Shown here: positions 24,525-37,360 of the stretch, one piece after another
Position numbering within the stretch: the first letter of the stretch is position 1
Layout: every line of letters starts with the position of its first letter
From: Rhynochetos jubatus
Lineage: Eukaryota > Chordata > Aves > Eurypygiformes > Rhynochetidae
Direction: 5' to 3'
DNA length: 64,000 nt
Assembly: GCA_027574665.1 (NCBI GenBank)
Contig: CM050657.1
Location: 22,112,700 to 22,176,699 of the forward strand
Made by a program: the position numbers and the translations under genes
The notes under the pieces: model-generated
What the model was told of the DNA's origin: nothing
Databases searched by the model: none
Seen by the model: only the letters and a program-made list of their open reading frames with translations

Positions 24525-24613
24525 ATGATCCAGAATAAAATTGCTCGCTGTGGTGCTGTTGTTGGATCCAAGAGCAAGAAGCACAACTGATATACCCTAT
24601 AGCACAGATAGAG
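24525..24613 (+). other. Possible small exon
   Basis: A pyrimidine-rich tract (TTTGATTTTGTTTCATTCACAG) taken in pieces ends in CAG at 24522-24524, a fair acceptor. 89 bases later GAG is followed by GTAAGC (donor at 24614), a strong donor sequence. The interval begins ATGATCCAGAATAAAATTGC and reads 21 codons (MIQNKIARCGAVVGSKSKKHN) before TGA, so if real it would be a terminal, alternative or non-coding exon. The peptide is not recognised. Such acceptor/donor pairs occur by chance in this much sequence. Confidence 0.2.
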
Positions 24614-24988
24614 GTAAGCTCTTCAGCACTTTGATGTTTCCTACAGAAACTATGATCTTTCCTACAGGAATCCTTTCATTTTATCTTTAATTCTTCATTC
24701 CATCCTTTGCAGTCTTTGTCACAGAATTTATTTTTACGACGTTTCTTTGCTGAGAGACGGTTGTTTCATTCTGAGAGGAATATTGAGTAGATAAAATTTC
24801 TTCCTTGTAGCTGCACTGATCACAGAGCTTTAGTCAAGTTTGATGGTGTTCTCATTACAAACCTCTGGTTTCAAGGATTTATATAACGTCCTGAAAAGGC
24901 TTGGCTTAGAAATAGTCATTTAGAAGAAACGTGTGTGTGTACTTACCTTTCTAAAATCAGTGGTGTGTTTTGCCAGTCTGCGGGATGC

Positions 24989-25007
24989 AAAAAAAAAAAA
25001 AAAAAAA
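24989..25007 (+). repeat. A19 homopolymer
   Basis: Nineteen A in a row, followed by TCTGC. The upstream sequence was checked for a retroposed mRNA and none was recognised, so a simple slippage tract is the safer call. Confidence 0.85.
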
Positions 25008-28000
25008 TCTGCTTTTCATATGGCATTTTAGTTGTTCCTAATAGCTCTAAACTGTTAGAAATGTTTATGCCCAGGTACTTGGGCATCTTGATCCAGAGGC
25101 TGAAAGACATAATTTTGTTTAACAAATAACCTTTCTGTCTTTGGTTCAGAGCTCCCTTCTCAACTGTGAGTAGTATCACAGAGGTCTCTGTCCCCGAAGG
25201 CACATCCACGTTTGTTCTTTGTTTAGAATGTGTCCTTTCTCTTGACATGTCTTTCAGCTTTGTTCTACTTCCTTATGGTGTAACCATTGGCAGATTACAA
25301 ATTGATGGCAATCAAGGGATTAAATGATTGTAGAAAGAGATTCAACGTAATGGCATATTATTTTGTTCAGTGTCACGCTGATGGCATGTATTTTAACAAA
25401 ACTGTGGGTTTAAACCTTGTAGAAGCTTCAGTGTACTCATGTACTTCATGGACTGAGGAAGGAGGCATCAAGCCTACAACCTTTCTGAACTGAACACAAT
25501 TTTTTCCTAAAGCTGCATACTATTGGGAAAACCAGTAAGGATAAATTAAGAAGTGTAGGGCATTTTTGAAGTGTGAACTTAAGTACTTTGGACTGTTTGT
25601 CACGTCCTACATATTTACATGTGAAACAATGCTGCTTTTTCAACCCCTGTAGTGTTAGAAAGTGGGACAAAGCCTTTCTTCACAGCAGCTGAGGAGCAGA
25701 GCTAATGCTGACACATGGATATCACTTACTGCATCAACCTTTCGCTGTTACATGCAGATCTGAATTGATTTGTGTTCTAAGAGTTTAAATTGAATTCTAA
25801 GATTTTTCAGATATGTTATGCCAAAAATGGATTCTTGACTTTGAAGTAGTAATAGAAAAACCAAAGAAGAGAAAAATAAATGAAAGTTAGATTTAGAGCA
25901 CTGATAATATATAAAGTCAGTTTCTGATTCACCAAAATTCCTGCCCATCTAGTGGCCATTTCCAGATTGCACTTGATTAATTTGTCTGTTCTTTAGACCA
26001 AACCCCTGTTGCTGAGAAAATATTTCTTTTACTTCAGAACAGTTTTGTAGCAGATCCCTCCAAATGTTTGGGTTCAGAAGTCTAAGCTCCATGCATAACT
26101 TAAGTCTTATTCAGGTCACTCCAGTAAATACACTGAGCTGTGTGTTCTAAACCTGAGATCAGAGAAGTGTTTTCAAAAGAGCTCTATGACATAAATTCAA
26201 TGTCTTCGTTTTGAACATAAAAGATAACTGAAGGAGCTAATTCAGAGCCTTATTTCAAAAAATAAACCGGAAGAAGAAAGAAAACCTAGTAGGCTATAAA
26301 AATGTGACTGCATTTTGGGAAAGGTTTCTGTATTATGGCTCTTTTCAGATCTTGGTACTGTTATGTGCTAGTGCTTCTGAATTTAGATTTTTAGCTTGTT
26401 CAGGAACGCAGTGATGGATTTGATGGCTGAAAATTTTTGATAGAAATGAAAACAAATCTGAATAGATTCACTTTTAAACGTCATACATAGAAAAAACAAG
26501 CTCAGTTTAGTTCCATATGTCCCTGTAGAAAACTATCATATTGCTACCAGGATGATAAATAGCTCTTACAGAGCTGGGGAAAGAAAATCCTCCAAGTTTC
26601 TATCATAAATAAAATTACAGAGATTCCTTTGGCACCCTGTTTAATTGTGTTCTAATTATTACCCAAATATGCAACTACATGTAATAGAACTTTTAAGCTG
26701 AGATGTTTATGAACCATGTGTTCTCTCTGCAAAATTAATTTAGGCTCTTTAGCTGTTGTTGTTCCTGTCCATACACGAATTCTGCAGAGCTTTCTTAAAT
26801 GGTTTTGATCTCTAACTCCAGGACAAATGATAAGGCTGCAGGTGTACGCTAGCCTTTGGTTACTCCTTTCGTGCCTTTCTGCAGGTACGATATAGGCTGT
26901 TTGTTCTAGCACAGGTACTCCAAGCTGGCTTTTTGTGTGGCTGTCCATGCGTCAGCTAAACTAACCCATGTTCTCCCAGCCCACTGGTAATTAGCTCCAC
27001 AGTGAAAAAACACACCTTAAAAATAAAAGATTAGGTGGATTAATGAATCAAATGGATAATGGATGTTACAAGATTCACATAATGCTTAAAATCAGTTTAG
27101 TGGTAGCCCCATGCAAGAGGCATACTTAAGTATTTTGGAATTCCATTGGTGAGTGATCATAGCTTCTTTGACCGATGGACTTGGTCTGAAAAGGTCATAT
27201 GAAATTGGGTCTACTGTTGCTTAGTTACATGTGCCCACCAGGAAAGAGAAATAAGATGATACAGACTGTATGAAAAAAAACAGTGGAAGCCAGTGGTGTC
27301 AGCAAGTTGAGCTACAAATGTGGTTAATGATTACCTTGTTTAACTTAGATTTTGAACCTGTTCCGTGTTTAGGGCTGCATTTAGGAAATCATCCATGTTG
27401 CTCATGGGGTTAAATTATATTATTTTCAGTGTTTTGTGAGCCCTTAAGGGCCTCCTTTTTCTCTTCTGTCATAATTCACAAAATCTGTCTGACAGGTTGA
27501 TAATATGTATGTGCTTGCATTTAATAGAGTTATTTAGAGCCAGGGTCGGTGGGATGTCCTTTCTTATTCCTGCTGTTACATGAGAGTAAAGCCACTTCAG
27601 AATTGCACCTAAAAATACATTTAAATATACCATGTCTGTGTTTGTCATCTTTGAATTGGAGCCCAGATTTACAAATCAGGTATCTGTTTGCTGGTACAGA
27701 TTAAGGCCCTGCTAGGTGATGAATGTCTGAGGCGTTTTTTAAACCTGCAACAGTGCTGGAAATCCTGAGCTGCTGCATCCGTAATAGTGAGACGCGATAC
27801 TGAGTTATTGGCTAGACTTCTTCCATTGGCCTGTTTCTCAGCTGCTGTATCAGAGGAGTGCTGTTCCGTGTCACCATGCTATCCTCACTAAAGGAGTGAT
27901 TAAGATTCCATGGTTTTTTGCTAATTTGGCCCATGAAAGGCAAGGGCTGGAACTTTGTCCAAATCGCCTGGATGCAGCGGCTGAGCGACTGCAACCCAGA

Positions 28001-31000
28001 CCAGCACACATCAGAGCCTCTCAAATATTAGGTATGTGAAAAATCAGAACAAAGAAATCTTCTTGAAGATCAGGAAATGGTGCAAGTTGTAATCTCTGCC
28101 AGGCTTTTTTCAACTGAGGGTTTTTTCAGGTTTTTTTCTTTTTTTAAATGAGTGCACACTTCTCAGTAAAATAATCAGAAGTGGAAGACTTCTGTGGGGC
28201 TGTAGCATCTCCTTCTGCTTTGCAAATCTAAAGCTGAAGCGCATTTACTCCATTTGGAGCTCTTAGAAGTGTAGCAAAGCCATGATGTTAGTATTGTATC
28301 AAAAGGAAGGTTTATGTTGGATACTAAATCTGGAATTGTCAGACTCAAACGTGGTAAGTAAATGACATCATATAAATAATTCAATAGGCTGCCAGAGTTC
28401 ATAGAATTAAAATACATTTTATATCAACTCTTAAACTGTCTTGTCAGTGTGCACACCAGAGAGTAAAAAATACAGTGTGTCGTATATAACGATCCTTGCA
28501 CTTGCATGACAAATTGAAATCTTCAGACAGATACTCTACAAAGGCTTTTCTCTCAGGAAAGAATCCAGTGACTATATTGGCAGTGCTGACTTTTTTACTT
28601 GGTCTTTCTCTTGTAACCTGGAGCGTCTGGGTCAACAATTTTAGCAAAACAATTGCGGTACATTTTATTATGAAATAGCTACAAATAAATAAAAATAAAA
28701 TTGAATGCTTAAGTTACGTTGATTTATGAGGGGACTCACAAATGGGATTTTATAGTTAGGATTTACAAAGTTCCTTGTTTTTCAAAATGTTCTTAATAAC
28801 GTTTTTCACCCTGAAGAAAGGATAGCAATAGTCGTAAGTATCATAAATTACTTGGTCAAACAAGTACTTCATTCTTTTATATTTTTAGGGACTACATTTT
28901 ATTCCCCTCCTAACACCAGTCTTAAATACTGTTTTAAACTCTCTTACTTTAATATTCATATCATATGTAGTCAGTAAAAAACAAGTTTATCGTTGTTCAA
29001 CGATGGATTAAATACTTAGAAAACCAGTATACTGCAGTAAAGGTGCCAATTTTTCAAGGTTTATTTTTCCTCAGAGTTCTTTATGAATTTTTGCTTCCAC
29101 ATGGGATTGTGTGATCCTGTACAGTATGTACACTGTTGCCTAAGCTCATTAAAAGGAACAGTTTACTGCAAGCAGTGCCCAGGTATGTCTGTGCAGAGGA
29201 CTGGGTCTCACCTTAGTAATGCGCTGTGCTAGGGAACGTAGCAGCCTAGGGCACTGACTTTCTGAAGAGTTAAAATGGAGTGAGCTGTTATCTTTTTGAA
29301 TGGATAGTTAAGAGATTTAAAAGCTTCCTTCAAAGTCTGCAGTCTGGTGGAAAGATTGTACTCGGTTTGGACATTAGGTAGTGCTCAGAGCACCTATTTC
29401 CTCAGAGCTGCATATGTTGTTGTGCTACTAAACTATTACCTTGTTGTAGCTTAGGGTTCAAATTCAGCTCAGAAGTTTGTATTTTCTTAAGAGGTAACAG
29501 TTGAGGGTTTCAATGAAGTTCAGAGGTTTCTGTGAAAAGAAAAGGGTGCCTGTTCACCCTTTCCTTCAAAAGGAATGACCATTTCTGAAGAAGCTGCTAC
29601 AGGAATCTGGCAGTACAGGTCCATGTGCTACTGCTGAGCATGTACATGATCGACTAAAGTATGTTTGACTCTCTTTCTCTTTTACTGCCCCTATGAGTGT
29701 TACGGTTCCCAGTCCTGACCAGAGCATGATACTCCGCAGAGCAGAGAAGGGTTCCTGACGCTGTGGGGCAGGAATGTAATGCTGCTCTGGGAAGAGTACT
29801 GCAGACCACGGTTGCTTGCTGTAGAAATGGTGCACAAAGCCTCAGTCTGGCTGAAGTCCCACAGCCCCATTGGTCTGACCTCCCCATTACCATGGGGTGA
29901 AAGCCACAGCCTAGAAAGGGGAAAGTACCAAATCACACAAGAAGGAGCAGCATGCAAAGAGAATGTGTTCTGTGCAAATAGGTGACTTGCAGTGCAGGTG
30001 GCAATCAGCAAAATTACACTTTGATTACAAAACGTGAAACAAAATTAATAAAGTTGGATTCTGCCTCTTACTCATCTGGTAGCTTAATTTGTGGCTATCC
30101 TCCTTGATTTTAGTAAGCTTATTTGCACTCACAGGATTTAAAAAAATTATAGTCTTGCATCTTTTCTGTCTCTGCATCCCTGTGGGACATGCATGGTTCT
30201 TCCTCCTCTAACACATAGGCCAGAGCAGCTGGAACAGTGTCCATGGGAAAGCAGTCTGTGCCCTTAGGGAGCTGGGACAGGTATCTTCTCTTGCCTGGGG
30301 TGGGAAGGGCAGTGGATTAGAAGGTAAATACTGATGTCTTGCCTCACTCTTGAGTCCCCTGTTTGCTCCCAGGTTGGAACAATATTGCATTGTCCTTTCC
30401 CCGGAGTTCTGCAGCAAATAAATAGCTCAGTGCAAAGCCCTTAAATCCTGTGTGTGTTTTGGAAAGATGCCACATGAGTGCATAGAAGGTGAATCAAAAT
30501 TTCATGCATACACCAAAGAAAAGTTAAATGAAAAAATGAAGGCAATCTTTTATTATGATTAAAAATAAAAAAGTAAACATGACTTTAAACATCCTTGATA
30601 CCGACAGAAAATAGTGCTTGCTACAGAGCACACCGGCAGGTGGGTTTTTTTCTCTTCCCCCAAGAAGGTGCGTGGAGCTAAATTGTGTTCTTGGCAGAGG
30701 GGACAATGGACCACTGAAGATGAAAGCACAGGAATCGAATACCATTGTAGTCTGCCACTGACGCTATTACTTCAGCCAAGCGCATGAAATGAACTTCTGT
30801 CTTCCATACATGTAAACAGCAGATTGGATGTTAATTGGAAAGTACTGGAGTAGTGGGAAAACCTGGTTGGAATTGTGCTTTCGGTGTTTTCTTCTGTTTA
30901 CTTTCTGAACAAGCCCTGGTAATTTTACAGGCTATTGAATTGCTGGACAGATAAGACATTTTAGCACTGTGCTATAGTTCTGTACTTAAAGGTTTTTCCT

Positions 31001-31050
31001 CCACAGTGCATGAGGTTGGAGAAAAGAAGAAACACTTCACCAGAAATATC

Positions 31051-31063
31051 TTTTTTTTTTTTT
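31051..31063 (+). repeat. T13 homopolymer
   Basis: Thirteen T in a row preceded by ATATC and followed by CCGTAAG. A simple tract with no sign of an attached element. Confidence 0.7.
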
Positions 31064-32786
31064 CCGTAAGTTGATATAAAATTTATCCTTTCCAGACAGG
31101 TCAAATTTTCAATGGATACAAAATGGCAAAGTTCCATTGAAGCCAGGGTGTTCTACAGTTTTACAGCAGTTGAGGATTTATTTCAAGAAACATCCAGTGA
31201 ATAAAAATAGAGGAACTAGCCAACTGGCTTAGCACTGAATTGGAAACCTTAACATCAAACCCGTTTTTGAAAGACCTGGAAGGTTGTAAAGAAAACGTTG
31301 CTTAGGTGATGGATTGTGGCCTTCCATCACAGACAGGACGCTGGCTCAGGGAAGGTCAAGCAGAGTTGCTGGCACAAAAAAAAACTGCTTAGCTCAAGAT
31401 GAAAGGCTTGTCCCGTGAGTTGCTGGGTACCTTTGCCTCTCGGGGGAAGTAAGTGAAAGCTGCAGGTGTCAGATAGCATAATGCTCATCTTGGTGTTCTG
31501 AGCCTGGATAAATGGTTCATGCCTGTGTCTCTCCTTTTCTGTATCACTAAAGCAATCTTTCGTAAAATAGAATGAAGCAGAAATACGAGGGCAGGTTTTT
31601 CATTAGCTGACGATCTGGCCTGCTCTCACCTAATGAATTCCTGGAAAGTGTTGATGTGATTTCAGCTATAGTAGCATCAGCTGAACTGGTGAGTGGAGTC
31701 CAGTGAAAGCAAAATCAAATGTGCTGAAAAGCATGACCGTCCATAGTGTTTTACTCATTTTTCAAGGAGTTAGAAATGAGGCCGTTATTAGGGATATAAC
31801 AGGAACACATTTTGCTTATCTCCTGAGCTGATGAGGGCTAGTGTTTTTACATGTAACATGCCATACACTTGGGAAGGAAGAAGAGTCTCTGTAGCAAATT
31901 TTGGATAGTCAGTTAATGGTGTTGCTCCTGAATGGGAGTTTTTTGACTCTGTGTAAGTGTGGTCAGGAGTTCCTGTAGTGAGCCTTGCACAAGGTGAAAC
32001 GTTTTATGGCAGAAAAAACTGGGAAACTCTTCGTATGTCTGGCAAGGATCCAGGAGATGACAGTACGGATACGATAAATAAGAAAAGATTCTCGAGAAGT
32101 GGCAACAGCGTGTTCACAAATAGGGCTTGCATACAACTTGTACTACTTTTATGGTAAGAAAAACTTCTTAGGCAATTGGACAAAACTTTGAGAGTTGGTG
32201 AGGTTGCATTTTTTTACTGTGGCAAAGCCCATATGTTCACAATTTCACATTTGAACGCAGAAAGGTAAAAGAGTCTGGAATAGGAAAAATGACCATCTGA
32301 AAACACGACAAACAGAAGAATCCCACCACAGTCACTCTGTTTCCAATTTTGTTGAACTGTGGAGTCTCTCGTCTTGACTATATGGTCAGTGTTGAGCAGT
32401 GTTTTACACTTCCAAGCAGAGATCAGACATCTCGGTTGTAAGTAGGTCTGTTCTGTGACTTCACCTTCCAGGCCAAGGGTTACAGGTTTTATCAAGTGTA
32501 TAATGCAAGTTTAGGTTTCCAGTCAACAGTGGCAGTAAATCCCACAGTACACTGCACAGAATGACAGTACAAAATGCACCAGAAAACATGACAGTGGAGT
32601 CACAATTGCATCAGAATTCTGTGATGAGGTCTTAAAATACCAGCAAAGTCTTCCTGGAGGTGGGGGTTTCACAGGAATCGCAATGAGGCATTTCAGCCTA
32701 ATGTTCATTGCCAAGGTTCCCTTGGGATGTTCAAGAATGACACCGTGACAGGTTGCTGCCTATCACCTCTTAAATCGGAATCATTA

Positions 32787-32799
32787 TTTCCATGGCAAC
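32787..32799 (-). promoter_or_regulatory. Possible RFX X-box-like site
   Basis: TTTCCATGGCAAC on the + strand is GTTGCCATGGAAA on the minus strand, close to the palindromic RFX X-box consensus (GTTGCCATGGCAAC). One half-site is perfect and the other has small mismatches. A single motif match is weak evidence; no promoter context is visible around it. Confidence 0.25.
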
Positions 32800-35700
32800 G
32801 GCAAGTGTGTAATGTACCCGAGGCCTTAGGGCACTTTGGCATATCTGACGGTTATGTAACGTTGTGTCTAGTCACAACTAAATTTCACTTAGCAGGTAAA
32901 AAGCAAGAGGTAATTTAGGGCCCCAGGTTTTGATTCTTTGATAAATGCAGGACCTTTCCAAGTTGTGGTTGTATAGTGACTCAGTAAGTATCTTGACACC
33001 AGGATGCCTCGTATTCCTTTGAAGTTTACAGTGAGCACTGATGAAACACTTGCATTTGTCCTGGTGACCCTTTGCTCCATCCTTGTGGTGGCTGGATGCC
33101 TCGTAAGGTAAACCCTTTATGGGTGAGGCAGGAGGAGCTTCCCTAAGAACTTAATTAAGTTTTCTTTCCCATAACTTGCTTCTTTGCAGAGAATTCTTTC
33201 TGTGGGCTTTATTTATTCAATGAAACAGTCTGAAAAGTCGTACTTTTCCTATAATGTCTTTGTGCTTCTGCATTCTGTGGTTTCTGGCAGGATCCCTCTG
33301 AATGATACTGATTCTGCTTTGTCAAAGTCAGGTGGGAAACTTACGCTCATCTTGCTGATGGGTTCTGCCTGGACGGGATGGTTTCAGTTAGCATTTAAGA
33401 CAGAGGAACAGTTCGATTTTCTTTTTTCTTCTAAGGTACAAAAAAATTGATTTTTTTCCTTGGTTTAATATTAGCAAAGTAAATTGCCTTCCCAGTTTCT
33501 CAGCTTAAGTTACTGTGTTACATTTAAACCAAAGGGCTAAGATGGGAAAAAAAAAAATCCGTGGAGATTTCTGCAGTTCCATAAATCATGAGTGAAGCTG
33601 GTGTGTTTGAATGAAATTGAAGCAAGCAACAGCTTTCTGGTAATGTGTAATGTGATTACCTGCAAGCTCAGAGCTTAATTTTATTTCTCCTAAGCATTCA
33701 TCTGGGCAGGCGACAGTTTTGAATTAGTATCTGAGGAGCAGTTCTGGATTTTCTGGTGCTGAAATAATCTTTCCTTCGCACCACAGCAAGTTCACTGAAA
33801 TGTAGCTATGATTGCAGCTTATCTGCCTTCGAGGCAGGATCAGATGGAAGACAAGGAAAACCTGTGGTCCACTTGTCCTTTCTCTTAGAGTCTCTCAAAC
33901 TGGTCTGTATCGCATATTTCAGAGGGAGCCGAAAGCACGTCTTCATGTCCCTCAGCTGCGAGGGAATGGGCTAGATTGGGGAGATCAGAGTTCCACTTTA
34001 GGGTTTTTAGATGTACCGGAGTTATGAAGTATTATATAATGGTGGGTTTCATTTCTTTCTTTTTCCTTTTGCCGTTCATATATGAGTAGTCGTTATTTCG
34101 TTAAATGATGCTATCTGTGTCCAAACCATTGTTTTAAAGGAGAGGAAGGAAGCAGTTATTGGAGAACAACTTTTATTTTCTAGTATAAAACAATAATTTA
34201 CAACTCCTAGTAAGTTGACAGTATTTTCTGCTCTAATCTCCATGTGGCAGTATTTCAGTTCTAAATTAGATGCAACTTGAAAATGCCACAGTAAAAAGCA
34301 AATTACAGGTGTTGCAAATGCCATATTTTACAGCTGTCCGCTCTGCCCATTGTAGAGGAGGTTTGATGCTGCTTAGGTAAAAGTCACCACGTGTATGTTG
34401 CATATAGTCTTAAAAATCTCTTTTTTGTGTAGAAGATGAGTATGCACTTTGGAAGGAGATACTACTACATTGTTTGTTGGTGTTGCTTTAATTTCAGCTG
34501 TGGTGGAGAGTGGACAAGCAAGCAGCAAGATGCTGTTTTCATCTTCATGAAGTTCTGCTCTTTCCTGTGCATTTATTTTGTGAATGTAGAGAAAAAACAT
34601 CAGAAATATATCCTAAAAACCTCCAGTACAGACAGGTCTGAGACATCATTCAAACACATTATTTAGTCTTCTCGAGCTGAGGTAAAGTAAGAGTTCATTC
34701 AAGGAGGACATAGGCTTCCTCTGTCGGTCATTAGGGCAGCTGGCTAGAAATCTGGGGTAACATTCATTAAATGTAGGTCTTTGCAGCAGTATTTAAGTTG
34801 CGTGTCCAACATCATTATTGTAGTGCGCTTCAAATACCCACTCGCGTCTCTCAAATGGCTATTAAGAAGTGCCAAAGAATTTGGAATTTGACAAAACAGT
34901 GGTGGTTCGAGCTTGCACTGCTCTGCTCTCTGGCTGCTGCTGGGTAAGACTCAGATTTGGTAGTGGTGATGGGTGTCAGTATCTTGCCCTTGGTGCTCTG
35001 AAAGCAGAGGATAAAAAGATGTAGAAAGCAGGTGTGTGCACCGAAGGGCTGAGGAGCACCCAAAAAGCACAGGTGAAAAGATTCTAGTTGTTCCTACAGA
35101 AAACTGGACTGTGTGTGTCCAGCGTTTCAAAGAAGCCTGGTACTGTAAGGGTCTGCATTTGTTCTCTTCTCAGAGCTAGTGAAGAGTGAGCGACTGTGCG
35201 TGGGGGGAGGGGTGTTTGGGGGTTTTTTAATACACTGCTTGACACCAAGACCTTTTTATTCTTTTCCCCTGAAGAAGCGAAGAAGGGTTACACTTACAGT
35301 GCTTTGCTTCGCTTCCCTACCTCTTCGTCTCCTTCCAAACCAGTGATTGCTTACTGTAAAATCCATTTGACGCGTGGGTATCAAGTCAAAAGTTCCTGAG
35401 TGGTCACCAGTACAAAGTGTAAATGCAGGACTACTTCATTTGTTACTGTTACAAGCTCACTAGATACATTGTTATGACTTCTGCTGTTGAAGGACAGGTT
35501 AGATATTGTGTAGGTCCTTTTTTTATTATTGTTTCAAATCTATGCAATTTATTATGCTTGTGGATAATAAGGGCTTCTGGGGTTCCAGAGCCACAAAATC
35601 TTGCCTTGTTCTCTGTGTCTGTGTTCAGTTCTGTTTATTGCAGCTGGGAATTCTCTTTGTTTTGCATCCCCAGTGCAACAGCAGACTATAAGCCTGTGAA

Positions 35701-35819
35701 TTTTTGTTACAGTATCACTGTAACTCTTGCACTTGTAGGCACTTTATTCTGTAATTTAGATCAATTTCTTACCTGAACTAGACTTCCAGGTGGTTTCTTC
35801 CTTGTACCTCGTGTTTTCC
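32800..35819. other. Unique non-coding sequence
   Basis: No recognised gene. A 117-codon open frame at 35423-35776 (+) is rich in hydrophobic and cysteine residues but has no family I recognise; it lies in T-rich DNA, which tends to give such translations. Confidence 0.4.
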
Positions 35820-35824
35820 AAGCT

Positions 35825-35930
35825 CTCCATGTTGACTTAAATGGGAGCACAATTAGATCAACAACTGCATTTTGGGAGCTCAGAGTCAAACCAATGCTAA
35901 GCATGCTGAGGTGCCTGCTGGAACGTGTTC
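35825..35930 (+). repeat. Possible ancient amniote repeat relic
   Basis: GTTGACTTAAATGGGAGCAC followed by 'AATTAGATC...GGGAGCTCAGAGTC...GCTGAGGTGCCTG' resembles the 'TTGACTTCAATGGGAGCAGAATTGGGCC...TGCTCAGCACCT' pattern seen in old repeats of birds and reptiles. Family not named. Confidence 0.35.
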
Positions 35931-37164
35931 TGGAAGCAACTGAGCATTTTTACTTTCCTGCCTGAGAAAGTGACATCACCTACAGGGTGAAAAGATCTGC
36001 ACAGAGAATCTGTTCTTCTGACAGCTCATTGATATGTCTTTGCATTGACCATATAGTCTTGGCAACGTTCCTCAATCTTGCTCGTGTGTATTTGTGAGAG
36101 GTACTAGGATATTAAAGATACCAGCCACTCAGCACTAGTGGACAAAGAGTATGTACTATGCAGTTTCCACACTGTAAAAGTCCATTAAAATGACTTTTTC
36201 TATAGCATCTTGAAGTTTACGAAATAGTAGCGGTAAGGGTTCTGTGTTTGTTCTCTACCAGGTATGATAGCCTGAGGAGCACTCGTGGCTGTAGTGTGTC
36301 ACTGTGGTACCTGTTGACCAGATGTGTTTTCTGTGTAAATGACAGCTGCTTATGGTTAACTGTCTGAGCTCACTTAATAGCCGAGAGGATTTATTGCGTC
36401 TGTCAGGCGTAGTGATGGGGTATCAAGAACACGCATCACAAAATGTTGCCATCAGAATCCTTTCCGAACTGAAGATGACTTTCACATTTCCATAATTCTT
36501 GCTATTACTCTTCTCCAGATGGCACTTCTACTGTTAGTGTCACCGGCTCCCCACCACAGATTAATGGGGCACACTAACCTTCCTGGTCTCGTAAATTGAA
36601 ACCTGACTCCTCCATATTTCTTGTGCATAGTACATTGTCATTAACATCAGCTCCGTTAACATCAAGACGCAGCCACTGTTCATCTCTCTCTGCTTCGAGT
36701 ACCTGTGTGTCCTGCTGAAATAGCCATTCGTTACCTTGAGCAAGGGCCACGTGATGATTCTGGTGTAATTTGTGAGGCCTATAGGGAACCAGCACGTAAG
36801 AGGTTGGTTAAATAGCAGATAGATTTTGTTACATAATTACTTTGCTGGATTTGTGAACAGAGTGACTTTTTAATTAAAATTTACATTCCATAACTTATCA
36901 TTTTGACTCTATTGCTCCTTATCCTCTATGGACATTTTGAGTGCAGATAATTTTAATTAAAAAAAGCCAACAGATGCCTAACATGGAAAATATGAAGGAA
37001 TGATATTGTATTCCTTTTTAAACATAGTAATTGCTATGCTAATATTTTGTACTATACTAATAGTTGATACTAGACTGCTTTAAAATATTCTTTACAGAGA
37101 AAAAGATTTTTGAAGAGCGAAAAATTAGCTGCTGCTTCGAAAGTCTGATACAAAAATTCACTGA
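35931..37164. other. Unique non-coding sequence
   Basis: No gene seen. The part after 36800 is strongly AT-rich with TTTTAATTAAAA-type motifs near 36870 and 36955. Confidence 0.4.
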
Positions 37165-37360
37165 GAAAAAAATCCTATTGACTTCAAGGGCTTTGGATCA
37201 GACCCACACGAATAAATTCAGCAAAGCTTGTGGAGTACATGATTAACCTTCAGAATGTGCTCAAATCACTCTCCTCAACAAAGCACGTAAGCACTTGCTT
37301 AAATTTGAGTATTTGATTAGCTGTCTGAAGTATTCACTGAAGAAAGACCAAAGTACTACC
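37165..37360 (+). repeat. Ancient amniote interspersed-repeat relic
   Basis: 'CCTATTGACTTCAAGGGCTT' with 'TGGATCAGACCCAC' fits the recurrent 'CATTGACTTCAATGGGCTTTGGATCAGGCCC' motif. Downstream 'CAAAGCACGTAAGCACTTGC' with 'TTAAATTTGAGTATTTGATTAG' fits 'CAAAGCACTTAAGCACATGCTTAACTTTAAGCATGTGAGTAG'. Both motifs belong to a well-known old repeat pattern in sauropsid genomes. They occur in the expected order. I cannot name the family with certainty. Confidence 0.5.

Larger units (their letters stand above)
24614..32786. other. Unique non-coding sequence
   Basis: Eight kilobases with short open frames only, all under about 105 codons and without known domains. It contains an A19 run (24989-25007) and a T13 run (31051-31063). 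A near-palindrome TGCCCAGGTACTTGGGCA lies near 25069-25086. Segment 27545-27760 has a vague old-repeat look but no firm match. Confidence 0.4.

Noticed and set aside
24940-25007. A19 run as the tail of a processed pseudogene
   Set aside because: No mRNA-like sequence was recognised upstream and no flanking target duplication was found.
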